NCBI GenBank assembly: GCA_016280485.1 | Contig: JAEEGU010000168.1 | Location: 1-7,767, forward strand | Source of the DNA: Bacillota bacterium | GTDB taxonomy: Bacteria; Bacillota; Clostridia; Peptostreptococcales; Anaerovoracaceae | Reading direction: 5' to 3' | Length of the DNA: 7,767 nucleotides | Shown here: positions 1 to 6,388 of the stretch, in pieces | Layout: the number at the start of each line of letters is the position of its first letter | How positions within the stretch are numbered: the stretch's first letter is position 1 | Program-made: the position numbers and the translations under genes | Notes under the pieces: model-generated | What the model was told of the DNA's origin: nothing | The model's input: only the letters and a program-made list of their open reading frames with translations | Database searches by the model: none

Positions 1-813
1 CAGTGGTGTATTGCGGCCGTACCGGGCGAAAAGTGGGCGAAAAAGCTCTTCCCGGAGCTTTCAAAGCATCAGGCTGTCGAAAAGCTTTGGGAAAAGATAC
101 TTTTGACATCCAGAGCAACAGATGACCCAATCGCGGCTTGGGAATTCCACAACAAGGACCTGCACGATCGCTGCGAATACCTGAACAACCTGGAAATCGA
201 AAGCCTCCACTACACTGCCGGAAACGGCACAGACCTTACGGTCGGCCTCATCCCGCAGGGCAAGTTCAGCGGCGGCTCGGAGGTCAGCCTGCAGGGCATA
301 GTCTTCAATCCGAACATCCCGTCGGAGGAGTGCTTCACTTCCCCTATGCGCGGCAAGGCAGAAGGCATAGTTTATGCCACAATGCCGCTCTCCTACGAGG
401 GCCAGCTGATTGACGGCTTCAACATCCGCTTTGAGGGAGGAAAGGCAGTGGAGTGGCATGCCGAAAAGAACGAAGCGCTGCTTACAAAGCTGATAACAAT
501 GGACGAGGGCAGCGCATATCTCGGAGAGTGCGCACTGGTTCCGTTCGATTCCCCGATTCGCAAATCAGGCATACTGTTCTACAACACTCTGTTCGATGAA
601 AATGCCGTTTGCCATCTGGCACTCGGAATGGGCTTCCCTGACTGTATAAAGGATTTTGAAAAATACAGCCTGCAGGAATGCCGCGACATGGGAATAAACG
701 ATTCCATCGTCCACGAGGATTTCATGATTGGCAGTGCCGACCTTAAAATAACGGCTAAAACAAAGAGTGGCAAGGAGGTTCTGATATTCAAAGATGGAAA
801 CTGGGCTTTCTGA
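1..813 (+). CDS. M29 family aminopeptidase (AmpS/PepS-like), 5' end outside window
   Basis: The frame is open from the first base, so the gene starts upstream. The window holds 270 residues of a family usually near 410, so about 140 N-terminal residues are missing. These enzymes are cytoplasmic dinuclear-metal exopeptidases that remove N-terminal residues from peptides. Numbering from the first codon here, the metal-site motifs are intact: NIPSEECFTSP with Glu109/Glu110, YLGECALVP with Glu176, DENAVCHLALG with His205, and HEDFMIGSADL with His238 and Asp240. These match the Glu, Glu, His, His-x-Asp ligand order of the thermophilic aminopeptidases. A TTG at 103 is not the start, because family-typical sequence (WCIAAVPGEKWA) lies upstream of it. 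The last 20 nt overlap the next gene, which suggests coupled translation. No degenerate features are seen. Family assignment is firm; substrate preference cannot be read from the sequence. Confidence 0.93.
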   Translation, partial: QWCIAAVPGEKWAKKLFPELSKHQAVEKLWEKILLTSRATDDPIAAWEFHNKDLHDRCEYLNNLEIESLHYTAGNGTDLTVGLIPQGKFSGGSEVSLQGIVFNPNIPSEECFTSPMRGKAEGIVYATMPLSYEGQLIDGFNIRFEGGKAVEWHAEKNEALLTKLITMDEGSAYLGECALVPFDSPIRKSGILFYNTLFDENAVCHLALGMGFPDCIKDFEKYSLQECRDMGINDSIVHEDFMIGSADLKITAKTKSGKEVLIFKDGNWAF

Positions 814-1426
814 TAACAAAAAAAGTCTGCTGTTCCGCTTTTTCGGCCATCTGCACACCGTATTAAAGCACAAACATTACGTGCGGAAGGCCTGCTTTAA
901 GATGGGGATATACAGGCAGGGCATATTCCACGATATGAGCAAGTTCTGCCCCGCAGAGTTCATACCGAGCGTCCGCTACTATGACGGTACGCATTCCCCG
1001 ACCATAGAGGAAAGAAAGGCAAAAGGCTATTCGTCGTGCTGGATTCATCACAAGGGCAGGAACAAGCATCACTACGAATATTGGACGGACTATCAGGTTC
1101 AAAAGAGTGCGCAGCTTTTCCCGTGCCGCATTCCGCTTCGATATGTTGCGGAAATGCTTGCGGACCGCTATGCGGCCTGCGTGGCATATCAGGGAAAGAA
1201 CTACACACAGGCCTCTGCTTGGGAATATTACGAGCCGAGCAGGTTCCAAATTGCCATCGAAACCGAAACAAAAATAGTTTTGGAGGAGCTGCTCCTCCGT
1301 ATGATGAACGATGGTGAGGAAGCGGCATTCTCATACATGAAGTCGCTTCTCAAAATAACAAAGGGCTCGGACTACACGGCTGAGAGCCTCGGTATCGTAG
1401 CCCCGAAATGCTGGGAAAAAGGATAA
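794..1426 (+). CDS. DUF5662 family protein with HD-hydrolase-like His/Asp pattern
   Basis: A 210-residue soluble protein with no signal peptide or membrane segment. I recognise it as DUF5662, a family without an established function. Conserved-looking elements in order are HLHTVLKHKHYV (residues 19-30), FHDMSKF (45-51, His46-Asp47), WIHHKGRNKHHYEYW (83-97, four His) and EMLADRYAA (120-128, Asp124). The order H...HD...H...D resembles metal-binding HD-domain phosphohydrolases, but this is inference from spacing only. The start is the ATG at 794, the only ATG after an in-frame stop at 782. The best Shine-Dalgarno match, AAGGAGG at 772-778, sits 15 nt upstream, which is long, so re-initiation after the overlapping peptidase gene may matter. 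The stop is 5 nt before the next start codon. Some databases label relatives 'catalase'; I see no haem-catalase motif to support that. Confidence 0.85.
   Translation: METGLSDNKKSLLFRFFGHLHTVLKHKHYVRKACFKMGIYRQGIFHDMSKFCPAEFIPSVRYYDGTHSPTIEERKAKGYSSCWIHHKGRNKHHYEYWTDYQVQKSAQLFPCRIPLRYVAEMLADRYAACVAYQGKNYTQASAWEYYEPSRFQIAIETETKIVLEELLLRMMNDGEEAAFSYMKSLLKITKGSDYTAESLGIVAPKCWEKG
1418..1423 (+). promoter_or_regulatory. Ribosome binding site that decides the aminotransferase start
   Basis: AAAGGA lies 8 nt before the ATG at 1432. An earlier in-frame ATG at 1408 has no purine-rich sequence at a usable distance (GTAGCCCCGA precedes it) and would add only eight residues, so 1432 is preferred. The site overlaps the last codons of the DUF5662 gene. 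Confidence 0.6.
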
Positions 1427-1431
1427 AGAAA

Positions 1432-2262
1432 ATGTCAGATGCAGTAAAAGAAAAATATCTGTATTGCGGCGAAATGCGGAATGTGGCGGAGTTTGACACC
1501 ACCTACAGAAATGTAAGCCCATCGGCCTACGAGGTCATAAGGCTCATGAACGGCAGGCCGCTGTTTTTGGAAGAACACTACGCGCGGCTTGTCGCCACAC
1601 TTGCGAGCATCGGTGAAAAACCACCGTTTGAGCTTGAGAAGCTCCGCGGCGATATAGAGCGAATCGCCGCAGCAAATGCAGTAAAAAATCATAACGTTAA
1701 AATAGTGATAAACGAGTTTGACGCGGCCGGCGGGCCGAGGACGCACATCTTCCTGATAGCGACCTCTTACCCTACCGAGGAGATGTACCGCGTGGGTGTG
1801 CCGACAGACCTCTTTTATGCGGTGCGCAACAACCCTCAGGCAAAAATAATCGATGCCGATTTAAGAGCGCGCGAAAACGAATTTATCAAGGAGAACGGCC
1901 TTTTCGAGGCTCTGCTTGTGAACGAGGCAGGCGAAATTACCGAAGGCAGCCGTTCGAATCTGTTCTTTATAAAAGGTGACAGAGTGTACACCTCACCTGC
2001 GAGCGGCGTGCTGCTGGGCATAACGCGTCAGCGGATAATGAGAATCTGTGCGGAGGCAGGGATTGATGTGGAGGAGCGGAAGATTGGCGCTTCCACCGTG
2101 GGCGCATACGATGCGGCCTTCATAAGCGGCACTTCACCGAAGGTGCTTCCGATTGCGCGGGTCGGCGAGATTAGGCTCGACGCAAACAACCCTCTTCTGA
2201 GGAAAATAATGAAACTTTACGACCGGGAGATTGAAAACTACAATGCACAGCAAAAGAATTAA
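1432..2262 (+). CDS. Class IV PLP-dependent aminotransferase (BCAT/DAAT/ADC-lyase superfamily)
   Basis: A 276-residue cytoplasmic fold-type IV PLP enzyme, of usual family length. Seen in order: the N-terminal SAYEVIRLMNGRPLFLEEH segment ahead of HYARL, a match to the usual 'hhHhxRL' region; Lys138 in NNPQAKIIDADL, at the place of the Schiff-base lysine; Glu171 in EITEGSRSNLFF, the residue expected to contact the PLP pyridine nitrogen; GVLLGITRQRIM, the phosphate-binding region; and FISGTSPKVLPI near the C-terminus. All catalytic residues expected for an active enzyme are present. Members use branched-chain amino acids, D-amino acids or aminodeoxychorismate as substrates. ITEGSRSN is reminiscent of D-amino acid transaminases and BCAT-like proteins, but I cannot choose between them. 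It follows the DUF5662 gene by 5 nt and overlaps the GH26-like gene by 20 nt, so it is probably the third gene of one operon. Confidence 0.92.
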   Translation: MSDAVKEKYLYCGEMRNVAEFDTTYRNVSPSAYEVIRLMNGRPLFLEEHYARLVATLASIGEKPPFELEKLRGDIERIAAANAVKNHNVKIVINEFDAAGGPRTHIFLIATSYPTEEMYRVGVPTDLFYAVRNNPQAKIIDADLRARENEFIKENGLFEALLVNEAGEITEGSRSNLFFIKGDRVYTSPASGVLLGITRQRIMRICAEAGIDVEERKIGASTVGAYDAAFISGTSPKVLPIARVGEIRLDANNPLLRKIMKLYDREIENYNAQQKN

Positions 2263-3901
2263 CTTACTCAGAGATTTTGCAAGATTAACTGTGAGCCTCA
2301 GCATCTGCCTTTTTATGGTGCTCTGCGACCTGCCGAGCATAACGAATGCGGCTGACGGCACACCTGTAAGGGTTACGGGAGGCGAGGAAGCCATCAACCC
2401 AAAGGACGTGCTCTACGAGGAGCCGGACGGACTCAAGGAGGCAAAGGACGAAGGCACATACTATGTAAGCGTGCTTGGCGGCGGCAAGGAGCAGACCTTT
2501 GCCAATCTGGCCGAAGGCTATTCAATCATAGTGCCAATCGACATGAAGGTTACCGATATGAGTAATTCGGAGGTTGTGTCGGTTCTCGAGGACGAGCATC
2601 GCAGACTTGAGATATATGTGCAGAGAAACGAAAGCACTGCGGGCTATGTGGCTTACGGCTACAAGTGCTTAAACGACAAGGAAAACCACAACTGGACGCA
2701 CAACATAAAGACCAAAATCGGCGGCAGGACCGCATACGTGCGCGAGTGGAGCAGAGACAAGCTCAAAGGTATTCCGAAGGATCGCAATTACTATGCGGCA
2801 ATCGACATCATAGTCGGCGGTACCGTTTACGATTTCTTCTTTTCATCCGACGAGCCGTTCTGGAAGAGCGGTTACTATCACGATATCGTAAGCTCGCTAA
2901 AGGTGTTTGAACCAAAGTATAACGGTGTAACTATAAAGGGGAAATCGACCGGCGTTCACACCTATTGGAACAAGGAAACCCGTGAACTTTACGAAAGCTA
3001 TCTCAGCGCTGAAACAGGGCTCGACTGGGGCATCTACAATCCGTCCGCAAACTACGGCTACGGATATTACGACCTGCTCGAAAAAGAAAAGGCAATAGAC
3101 CACGAGTTCAAATATCTTCTGGCATATACCTCGATAAAGCCGGAATACGATTCTGCAAAATCTGTTGATGTTGTCAGAAACAATTACAAATACGGTCGTT
3201 ATACCGAGCTGACCATCCAGACACCGCTCAACATGACCGGCAAGAACATGATGTACGAGATTCTCGACGGGAACTATGATACCTTCCTAAAGAGCATGGC
3301 AAAGGATATCGCGGATTTCGGACATCCTGTATTCGTGCGTCTCTTCAACGAGATGAACGGTGACTGGTGCAACTATTCGGCTTATCATACCTCGAGGGAT
3401 ACGATGATATTCAAAGAGGTTTACCAATATATCTGGAACATTTTTGCTGACGAGGGTGCGGGCGCAAACACCATTTGGATTTGGAATCCGAACGGCGGAT
3501 CGTTCCCGAACTATACCTGGAATGACCAGAGATGCTACTATCCGGGTGACAAATATGTCGATATCGTCGGCATTACGGCATACAATACGGGAAATTATTA
3601 CAAGGATGAAAAGTGGACGGAATTCAAGGCCAAATACGATCCTCTCTACAAGGAAATCGTATCGCAGTACAGCCAGCCTCTGTTCATAACGGAGTTCTCC
3701 TGCGCTGAAAAGGGCGGCGACAAGGTAGCATGGATAAACTCCATGTTTAACGACATTCGCGCTTACAGCAAGATTAAGGTTGCCATCTGGTGGGACGGCT
3801 GCGACATGTCCAACACCGAGCCGGGTGTCGTTTCGCGTGACTACCGCATCGACTCCTCGGCGGGCGTAACAGAAGCCTTCCGCAACTACTTTGCCCGGTA
3901 A
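2243..3901 (+). CDS. Secreted GH26-like glycoside hydrolase (beta-mannanase family) with extra N-terminal domain
   Basis: A 552-residue exported protein. The N-terminus has basic residues, a hydrophobic stretch (about 15-28) and a likely signal peptidase I site after Ala36 (SITNA then ADG). Residues about 70-222 form an unassigned alpha/beta domain ending in SSLKVFEP; its layout recalls PsbP/DcrB-like folds, which is only an impression. Residues about 235-550 match GH26, a family of beta-1,4-mannanases and related endo-glycanases. The probable acid/base is Glu370 in RLFNEMNGDW, the probable nucleophile is Glu484 in FITEFSC, and IWIWNPNGG lies around Trp412. The 114-residue gap between the two Glu is normal for GH26. 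The usual His before the acid/base Glu is Asn here. The start is the ATG at 2243; a TTG at 2231 is less likely. GGGAG at 2225-2229 is about 13 nt upstream, inside the aminotransferase gene. Substrate is unknown: plant mannan or a bacterial polysaccharide are both possible. Confidence 0.87.
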   Translation: MHSKRINLLRDFARLTVSLSICLFMVLCDLPSITNAADGTPVRVTGGEEAINPKDVLYEEPDGLKEAKDEGTYYVSVLGGGKEQTFANLAEGYSIIVPIDMKVTDMSNSEVVSVLEDEHRRLEIYVQRNESTAGYVAYGYKCLNDKENHNWTHNIKTKIGGRTAYVREWSRDKLKGIPKDRNYYAAIDIIVGGTVYDFFFSSDEPFWKSGYYHDIVSSLKVFEPKYNGVTIKGKSTGVHTYWNKETRELYESYLSAETGLDWGIYNPSANYGYGYYDLLEKEKAIDHEFKYLLAYTSIKPEYDSAKSVDVVRNNYKYGRYTELTIQTPLNMTGKNMMYEILDGNYDTFLKSMAKDIADFGHPVFVRLFNEMNGDWCNYSAYHTSRDTMIFKEVYQYIWNIFADEGAGANTIWIWNPNGGSFPNYTWNDQRCYYPGDKYVDIVGITAYNTGNYYKDEKWTEFKAKYDPLYKEIVSQYSQPLFITEFSCAEKGGDKVAWINSMFNDIRAYSKIKVAIWWDGCDMSNTEPGVVSRDYRIDSSAGVTEAFRNYFAR

Positions 3902-3934
3902 AAAGCCTTCCCAATTGGGAGAAAACGGCTTTTT
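3900..3934 (+). terminator. Intrinsic terminator-like hairpin after the GH26-like gene
   Basis: AAAAAGCC (3900-3907) pairs perfectly with GGCTTTTT (3927-3934), and the 3' arm itself ends in five T. Inside the loop is a 12-nt palindrome, TCCCAATTGGGA (3909-3920). The hairpin begins in the stop codon of the GH26-like gene, a normal place for the end of the four-gene transcript. The stem is AT-rich outside, so efficiency is uncertain. Confidence 0.6.
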
Positions 3935-3936
3935 AC

Positions 3937-3987
3937 AAAAAGCCTTCCCCTCGAGGGGAAGGTGGCACGACAGTGCCGGATGAGGTG
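3937..3987 (+). repeat. Intergenic palindromic repeat element, full copy upstream of copA
   Basis: The element starts with AAAAAGCCTTCCC, a 13-nt direct repeat of 3900-3912. It contains the perfect 20-nt palindrome CCTTCCCCTCGAGGGGAAGG (3943-3962), then a small hairpin GGCAC-GACA-GTGCC (3964-3977), and ends in GGATGAGGTG (3978-3987). Partial copies of the tail recur after copA (6279-6313), 18 of 19 bases matching over GACAGTGCCGGATGAGGTG. From memory, similar 'CCTTCCCC..GGGGAAGG..GGATGAGGTG' units are scattered between genes in gut Clostridia; that needs a genome search. It may be a small non-autonomous element or a REP-like hairpin. It fills nearly all the space between the terminator and copA. 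Confidence 0.65.
3982..3987 (+). promoter_or_regulatory. copA ribosome binding site located inside the repeat tail
   Basis: GAGGTG, with GAGG as the Shine-Dalgarno core, lies five T residues before the copA ATG at 3993. It is the end of the repeat tail GGATGAGGTG, so the repeat itself seems to provide the translation signal. The hairpin at 3964-3977 is directly upstream and would not mask it. No -35/-10 pair is visible between the terminator and the ATG: TTTACA at 3932-3937 has no -10 partner. Confidence 0.55.
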
Positions 3988-3992
3988 TTTTT

Positions 3993-6284
3993 ATGCGCGA
4001 CGAAACCTACAAAATAACAGGCATGCACTGTGCAGCGTGCAGCGCTTCCGTTGAGCGCGTGACACAAAAGCTCCCGGGCGTGGAGAAAAGCGAAGTAAAT
4101 TTAATGACCGAAACCATGCACATTATCTATGATGAAACGCAGGTGAGCGCCGATGAAATCGGTGCGAAAATCAGGAAAGCAGGCTTTGGCATGGAGGACA
4201 TGCCGGCTGTCACCGATAAATGGCAGAGGCTTGACATGGAGGGTGAGGGCGCCGCTGAAAAGACGGGGCTCATTGCCGCCTGCGTGCTCTCGGCGATTCT
4301 GATGTACGTGAGCATGGGGCAGATGATGACAAGCTCTCTTTGGGTGCCGGGTTTTCTTGATATGGCGCAGCATCCGCTGAGTCTTGCGGTCGTCGAGATG
4401 GTTTTGGCGCTGGGAGTTCTGTGTATAGGGCGCCGCTATATAATAGGCGGCTACAAGGCGCTCTTTCACTTAAATCCAAACATGGATTCTCTGGTTGCGA
4501 TAGGCTGTAGCTGTTCATTTTTATACAGTCTGGTGATGGCCTGCATGATTCCGGGCGACAAAAGCTATGTTCACCAGCTCTATTTTGAGTCAGCGGCTGT
4601 GGTTTTAACGCTGATTATGGTCGGCAAATATATGGAGGCCGGCAGCAAGGACAAAACAAAGGACGCGGTAAAGTCGCTTTTGCGGCTCGTGCCGGACACG
4701 GCAATCCGCGTGGATGCGGACACCTTTGACGAAGGCTCCGAGTTTACGGCAGCAGTCTCCGAGGTACCGACGGCAACGCTGAAAAAGGACGACATTATAC
4801 TTATTAAAAGTGGCGCGAGGATTCCAATCGATGCTGTTGTACTAAGTGGCGAGGGCAGCGTGGACGAATCCATGCTGACAGGCGAATCCCTGCCCGTGCC
4901 AAAAGGCCCCGGCGATATGCTCATCGGCGGCAGCGTCACCTATAACGGAACGCTGTATGCAAGGGTCGTCCACACCGGAAATGATACGACGATTTCTTCA
5001 ATCGTTCGCTTTATAGAAGAGGCGCAGGCACACAAAGCACCTATTTCGCGCCTCGCGGACAAGGTCGCGGGCATATTTGTGCCGGCGGTCATGGCAATCG
5101 CCCTCGTGGCGGCAATAATCTGGCTTGTGGCCGGCAAGGACCCGGCCTTTGCCCTCAAGATATTTACGGCAGTCCTCGTGGTAGCATGCCCATGCTCACT
5201 CGGACTTGCAACGCCTACGGCCGTAATGGTCGGGACGGGCGTCGGAGCTAAAAACGGCATCCTTCTCCGAAGCGGAGAGGCTTTGGAAGCGGCGGGCAAG
5301 GTCGACACGGTGGTGCTTGACAAGACAGGCACCGTCACAAGCGGCAAGATGAGGCTCAGAAAAGTAGTGGCGCAAAACATTTCGGCCGCAGAGCTTCTCG
5401 CGTGCGCAGCAGCGGTGGAAAGGCTTTCGTCTCACCCTCTCGCAAAGGCAATAGTAAGCGGCGCGGAGGAGAAAGCAGAAAAGCTTGGTATCAGCGACGC
5501 GGGCGGTGATAAATATGCAGTCACCGAGTTTGCGGATATACCCGGCAGGGGCGCAAAGGCAAAGGTCGACGGTCGCGAATATATCTTCGGATCGGCGCGG
5601 CTTATGCGTGAAAACGAGATAGATATTAAGGCCGCCAAAGAGCATGCAGATGAGCTTGCGGAAATGGGCTGCGCGCTTGTCTATGCGGCGGCAGATGGCA
5701 GATGCGTCGGTGTGCTCGGTGTATCGGATACGGTTCGCGATGAAGCAAAAGCGGCGGTTGCGGCATTAAAGGATATAGGCATTGAGGTCATAATGATGAC
5801 CGGCGACAGTGAGGCTGCGGGTAAAAGCACCGCACGCGAGGTCGGCATTGACCGCGCCTTTACCGAGGTACTTCCTGAGGGCAAGGCTACTCATGTGGAG
5901 GAGCTTAAAGCTGCAGGCCACCGCGTAATGATGGTCGGCGATGGCATTAACGATGCTCCGGCGCTGACAGCAGCTGATATCGGCGTTGCAATCGGCAGCG
6001 GCAGCGATATTGCGCTCGAGTCCGGCGATATCGTTCTGATGAAATCAGATATTGAGGATATCCCTAGGGCGGTAAGGCTTAGCCGCGCGACTGTGCGAAA
6101 TATAAAGCAGAATCTGTTCTGGGCATTCTTTTACAACTGCATCGGCATTCCGATTGCGGCGGGAGTGCTCTATCCGGCATTCGGATTTCTGCTCAGCCCT
6201 ATGATAGCGGGCCTTGCGATGAGCCTGAGCTCCATCTGCGTGGTATCGAATGCCCTGCGCCTGCGCAGGGTTAACCTTGGATGA
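3993..6284 (+). CDS. copA: Copper-exporting P1B-1-type ATPase CopA
   Basis: A 763-residue membrane pump that uses ATP to export Cu(I) from the cytoplasm. One N-terminal heavy-metal-associated domain (about residues 4-70) carries GMHCAAC with Cys13 and Cys16. Further motifs are TGES at 296-299 (actuator domain), the membrane metal site CPC at 399-401, the phosphorylated Asp443 in DKTGT, His481-Pro482 of the nucleotide domain, MTGD, and GDGIND at 649-654. Tyr714-Asn715 and Met743 with Ser746/Ser747 in the last membrane segments are the residues that mark the Cu(I) subgroup, so zinc or cadmium export is unlikely. Hydrophobic segments fit the usual eight-helix layout. The length is typical for a single-HMA enzyme. 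The start ATG has GAGG 7 nt upstream, supplied by a repeat; the stop codon also lies in a repeat fragment. A CopZ-like chaperone gene follows. No copper-sensing regulator is in the window. Confidence 0.96.
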   Translation: MRDETYKITGMHCAACSASVERVTQKLPGVEKSEVNLMTETMHIIYDETQVSADEIGAKIRKAGFGMEDMPAVTDKWQRLDMEGEGAAEKTGLIAACVLSAILMYVSMGQMMTSSLWVPGFLDMAQHPLSLAVVEMVLALGVLCIGRRYIIGGYKALFHLNPNMDSLVAIGCSCSFLYSLVMACMIPGDKSYVHQLYFESAAVVLTLIMVGKYMEAGSKDKTKDAVKSLLRLVPDTAIRVDADTFDEGSEFTAAVSEVPTATLKKDDIILIKSGARIPIDAVVLSGEGSVDESMLTGESLPVPKGPGDMLIGGSVTYNGTLYARVVHTGNDTTISSIVRFIEEAQAHKAPISRLADKVAGIFVPAVMAIALVAAIIWLVAGKDPAFALKIFTAVLVVACPCSLGLATPTAVMVGTGVGAKNGILLRSGEALEAAGKVDTVVLDKTGTVTSGKMRLRKVVAQNISAAELLACAAAVERLSSHPLAKAIVSGAEEKAEKLGISDAGGDKYAVTEFADIPGRGAKAKVDGREYIFGSARLMRENEIDIKAAKEHADELAEMGCALVYAAADGRCVGVLGVSDTVRDEAKAAVAALKDIGIEVIMMTGDSEAAGKSTAREVGIDRAFTEVLPEGKATHVEELKAAGHRVMMVGDGINDAPALTAADIGVAIGSGSDIALESGDIVLMKSDIEDIPRAVRLSRATVRNIKQNLFWAFFYNCIGIPIAAGVLYPAFGFLLSPMIAGLAMSLSSICVVSNALRLRRVNLG
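6253..6270 (+). other. Perfect GC-rich inverted repeat in the last codons of copA
   Basis: CCCTGCGC (6253-6260) and GCGCAGGG (6263-6270) are separated by CT, giving a strong hairpin in mRNA. It encodes part of the Ala-Leu-Arg-Leu-Arg-Arg tail. There is no T-tract after it (TTAACCTT follows), so it is not a standard terminator. It could protect the 3' end of a copA message or be chance in GC-rich Arg/Leu codons. Confidence 0.4.
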
Positions 6285-6313
6285 GGTGAAACCCGATAGT
6301 GCCGGATGAGGTG
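6279..6313 (+). repeat. Partial tandem copies of the repeat tail at the copA stop
   Basis: GGATGAGGTG occurs at 6279-6288 and again at 6304-6313, 25 nt apart. The second is preceded by GATAGTGCC, so 6295-6313 matches the upstream element (3969-3987) at 18 of 19 bases. The TGA stop of copA (6282-6284) is inside the first unit, so the repeat has set the end of the protein. The palindromic CCTTCCCC part is not present here. Confidence 0.6.
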
Positions 6314-6381
6314 TAGACGAATCTTAGATAAAAAATAGATATAAAGACCGAATAATTTGAATATTTTAAGGGAATAGGAGG
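6314..6381 (+). promoter_or_regulatory. AT-rich leader of copZ with strong ribosome binding site
   Basis: This stretch is much richer in A and T than the genes around it, which fits a promoter region. TATAAA at 6340-6345 is a fair -10 match, but the nearest -35-like sequence (TAGACG, 6314-6319) is 20 nt away and weak, so the promoter is only tentative. AGGAGG at 6376-6381, 7 nt before the copZ ATG, is the strongest ribosome binding site in the window. No clear copper operator (CopY box or GC-rich CsoR palindrome) is seen. Confidence 0.3.
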
Positions 6382-6388
6382 AATTAAA

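Noticed and set aside
1282..1298. Inverted repeat GGAGGAGC-T-GCTCCTCC
   Set aside because: It lies inside the DUF5662 coding region in Leu/Glu codons and has no T-tract or copy elsewhere; probably codon chance.
1408..1431. ATG at 1408 as start of the aminotransferase
   Set aside because: It has no ribosome binding site and would overlap the DUF5662 gene; AAAGGA is well spaced for the ATG at 1432.
2231..2242. TTG at 2231 as start of the GH26-like protein
   Set aside because: The ATG at 2243 gives a cleaner signal peptide start, and GGGAG is directly against the TTG, leaving no usable spacing.
3943..3962. The 20-nt palindrome as a copper-regulator (CsoR-type) operator
   Set aside because: It is GC-rich and symmetric like CsoR sites, but it lacks the TACCC/GGGTA-type ends and belongs to a larger repeat whose tail recurs after the gene. 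No CsoR gene is in the window. The repeat explanation is simpler.
4020..4210. Programmed frameshift in copA to make a chaperone, as in E. coli
   Set aside because: I saw no slippery heptamer of the CCCAAAG type after the HMA domain, and a separate chaperone gene is present.
4101..5645. Long open frames on the minus strand across copA
   Set aside because: They lie opposite a firmly identified gene, show no recognisable domain, have odd low-complexity composition, and are expected where the sense gene is GC-biased.
3900..6388. copA as part of an insertion sequence or integrative element
   Set aside because: No transposase, integrase or terminal inverted repeats are present; only short direct repeats bracket the gene.
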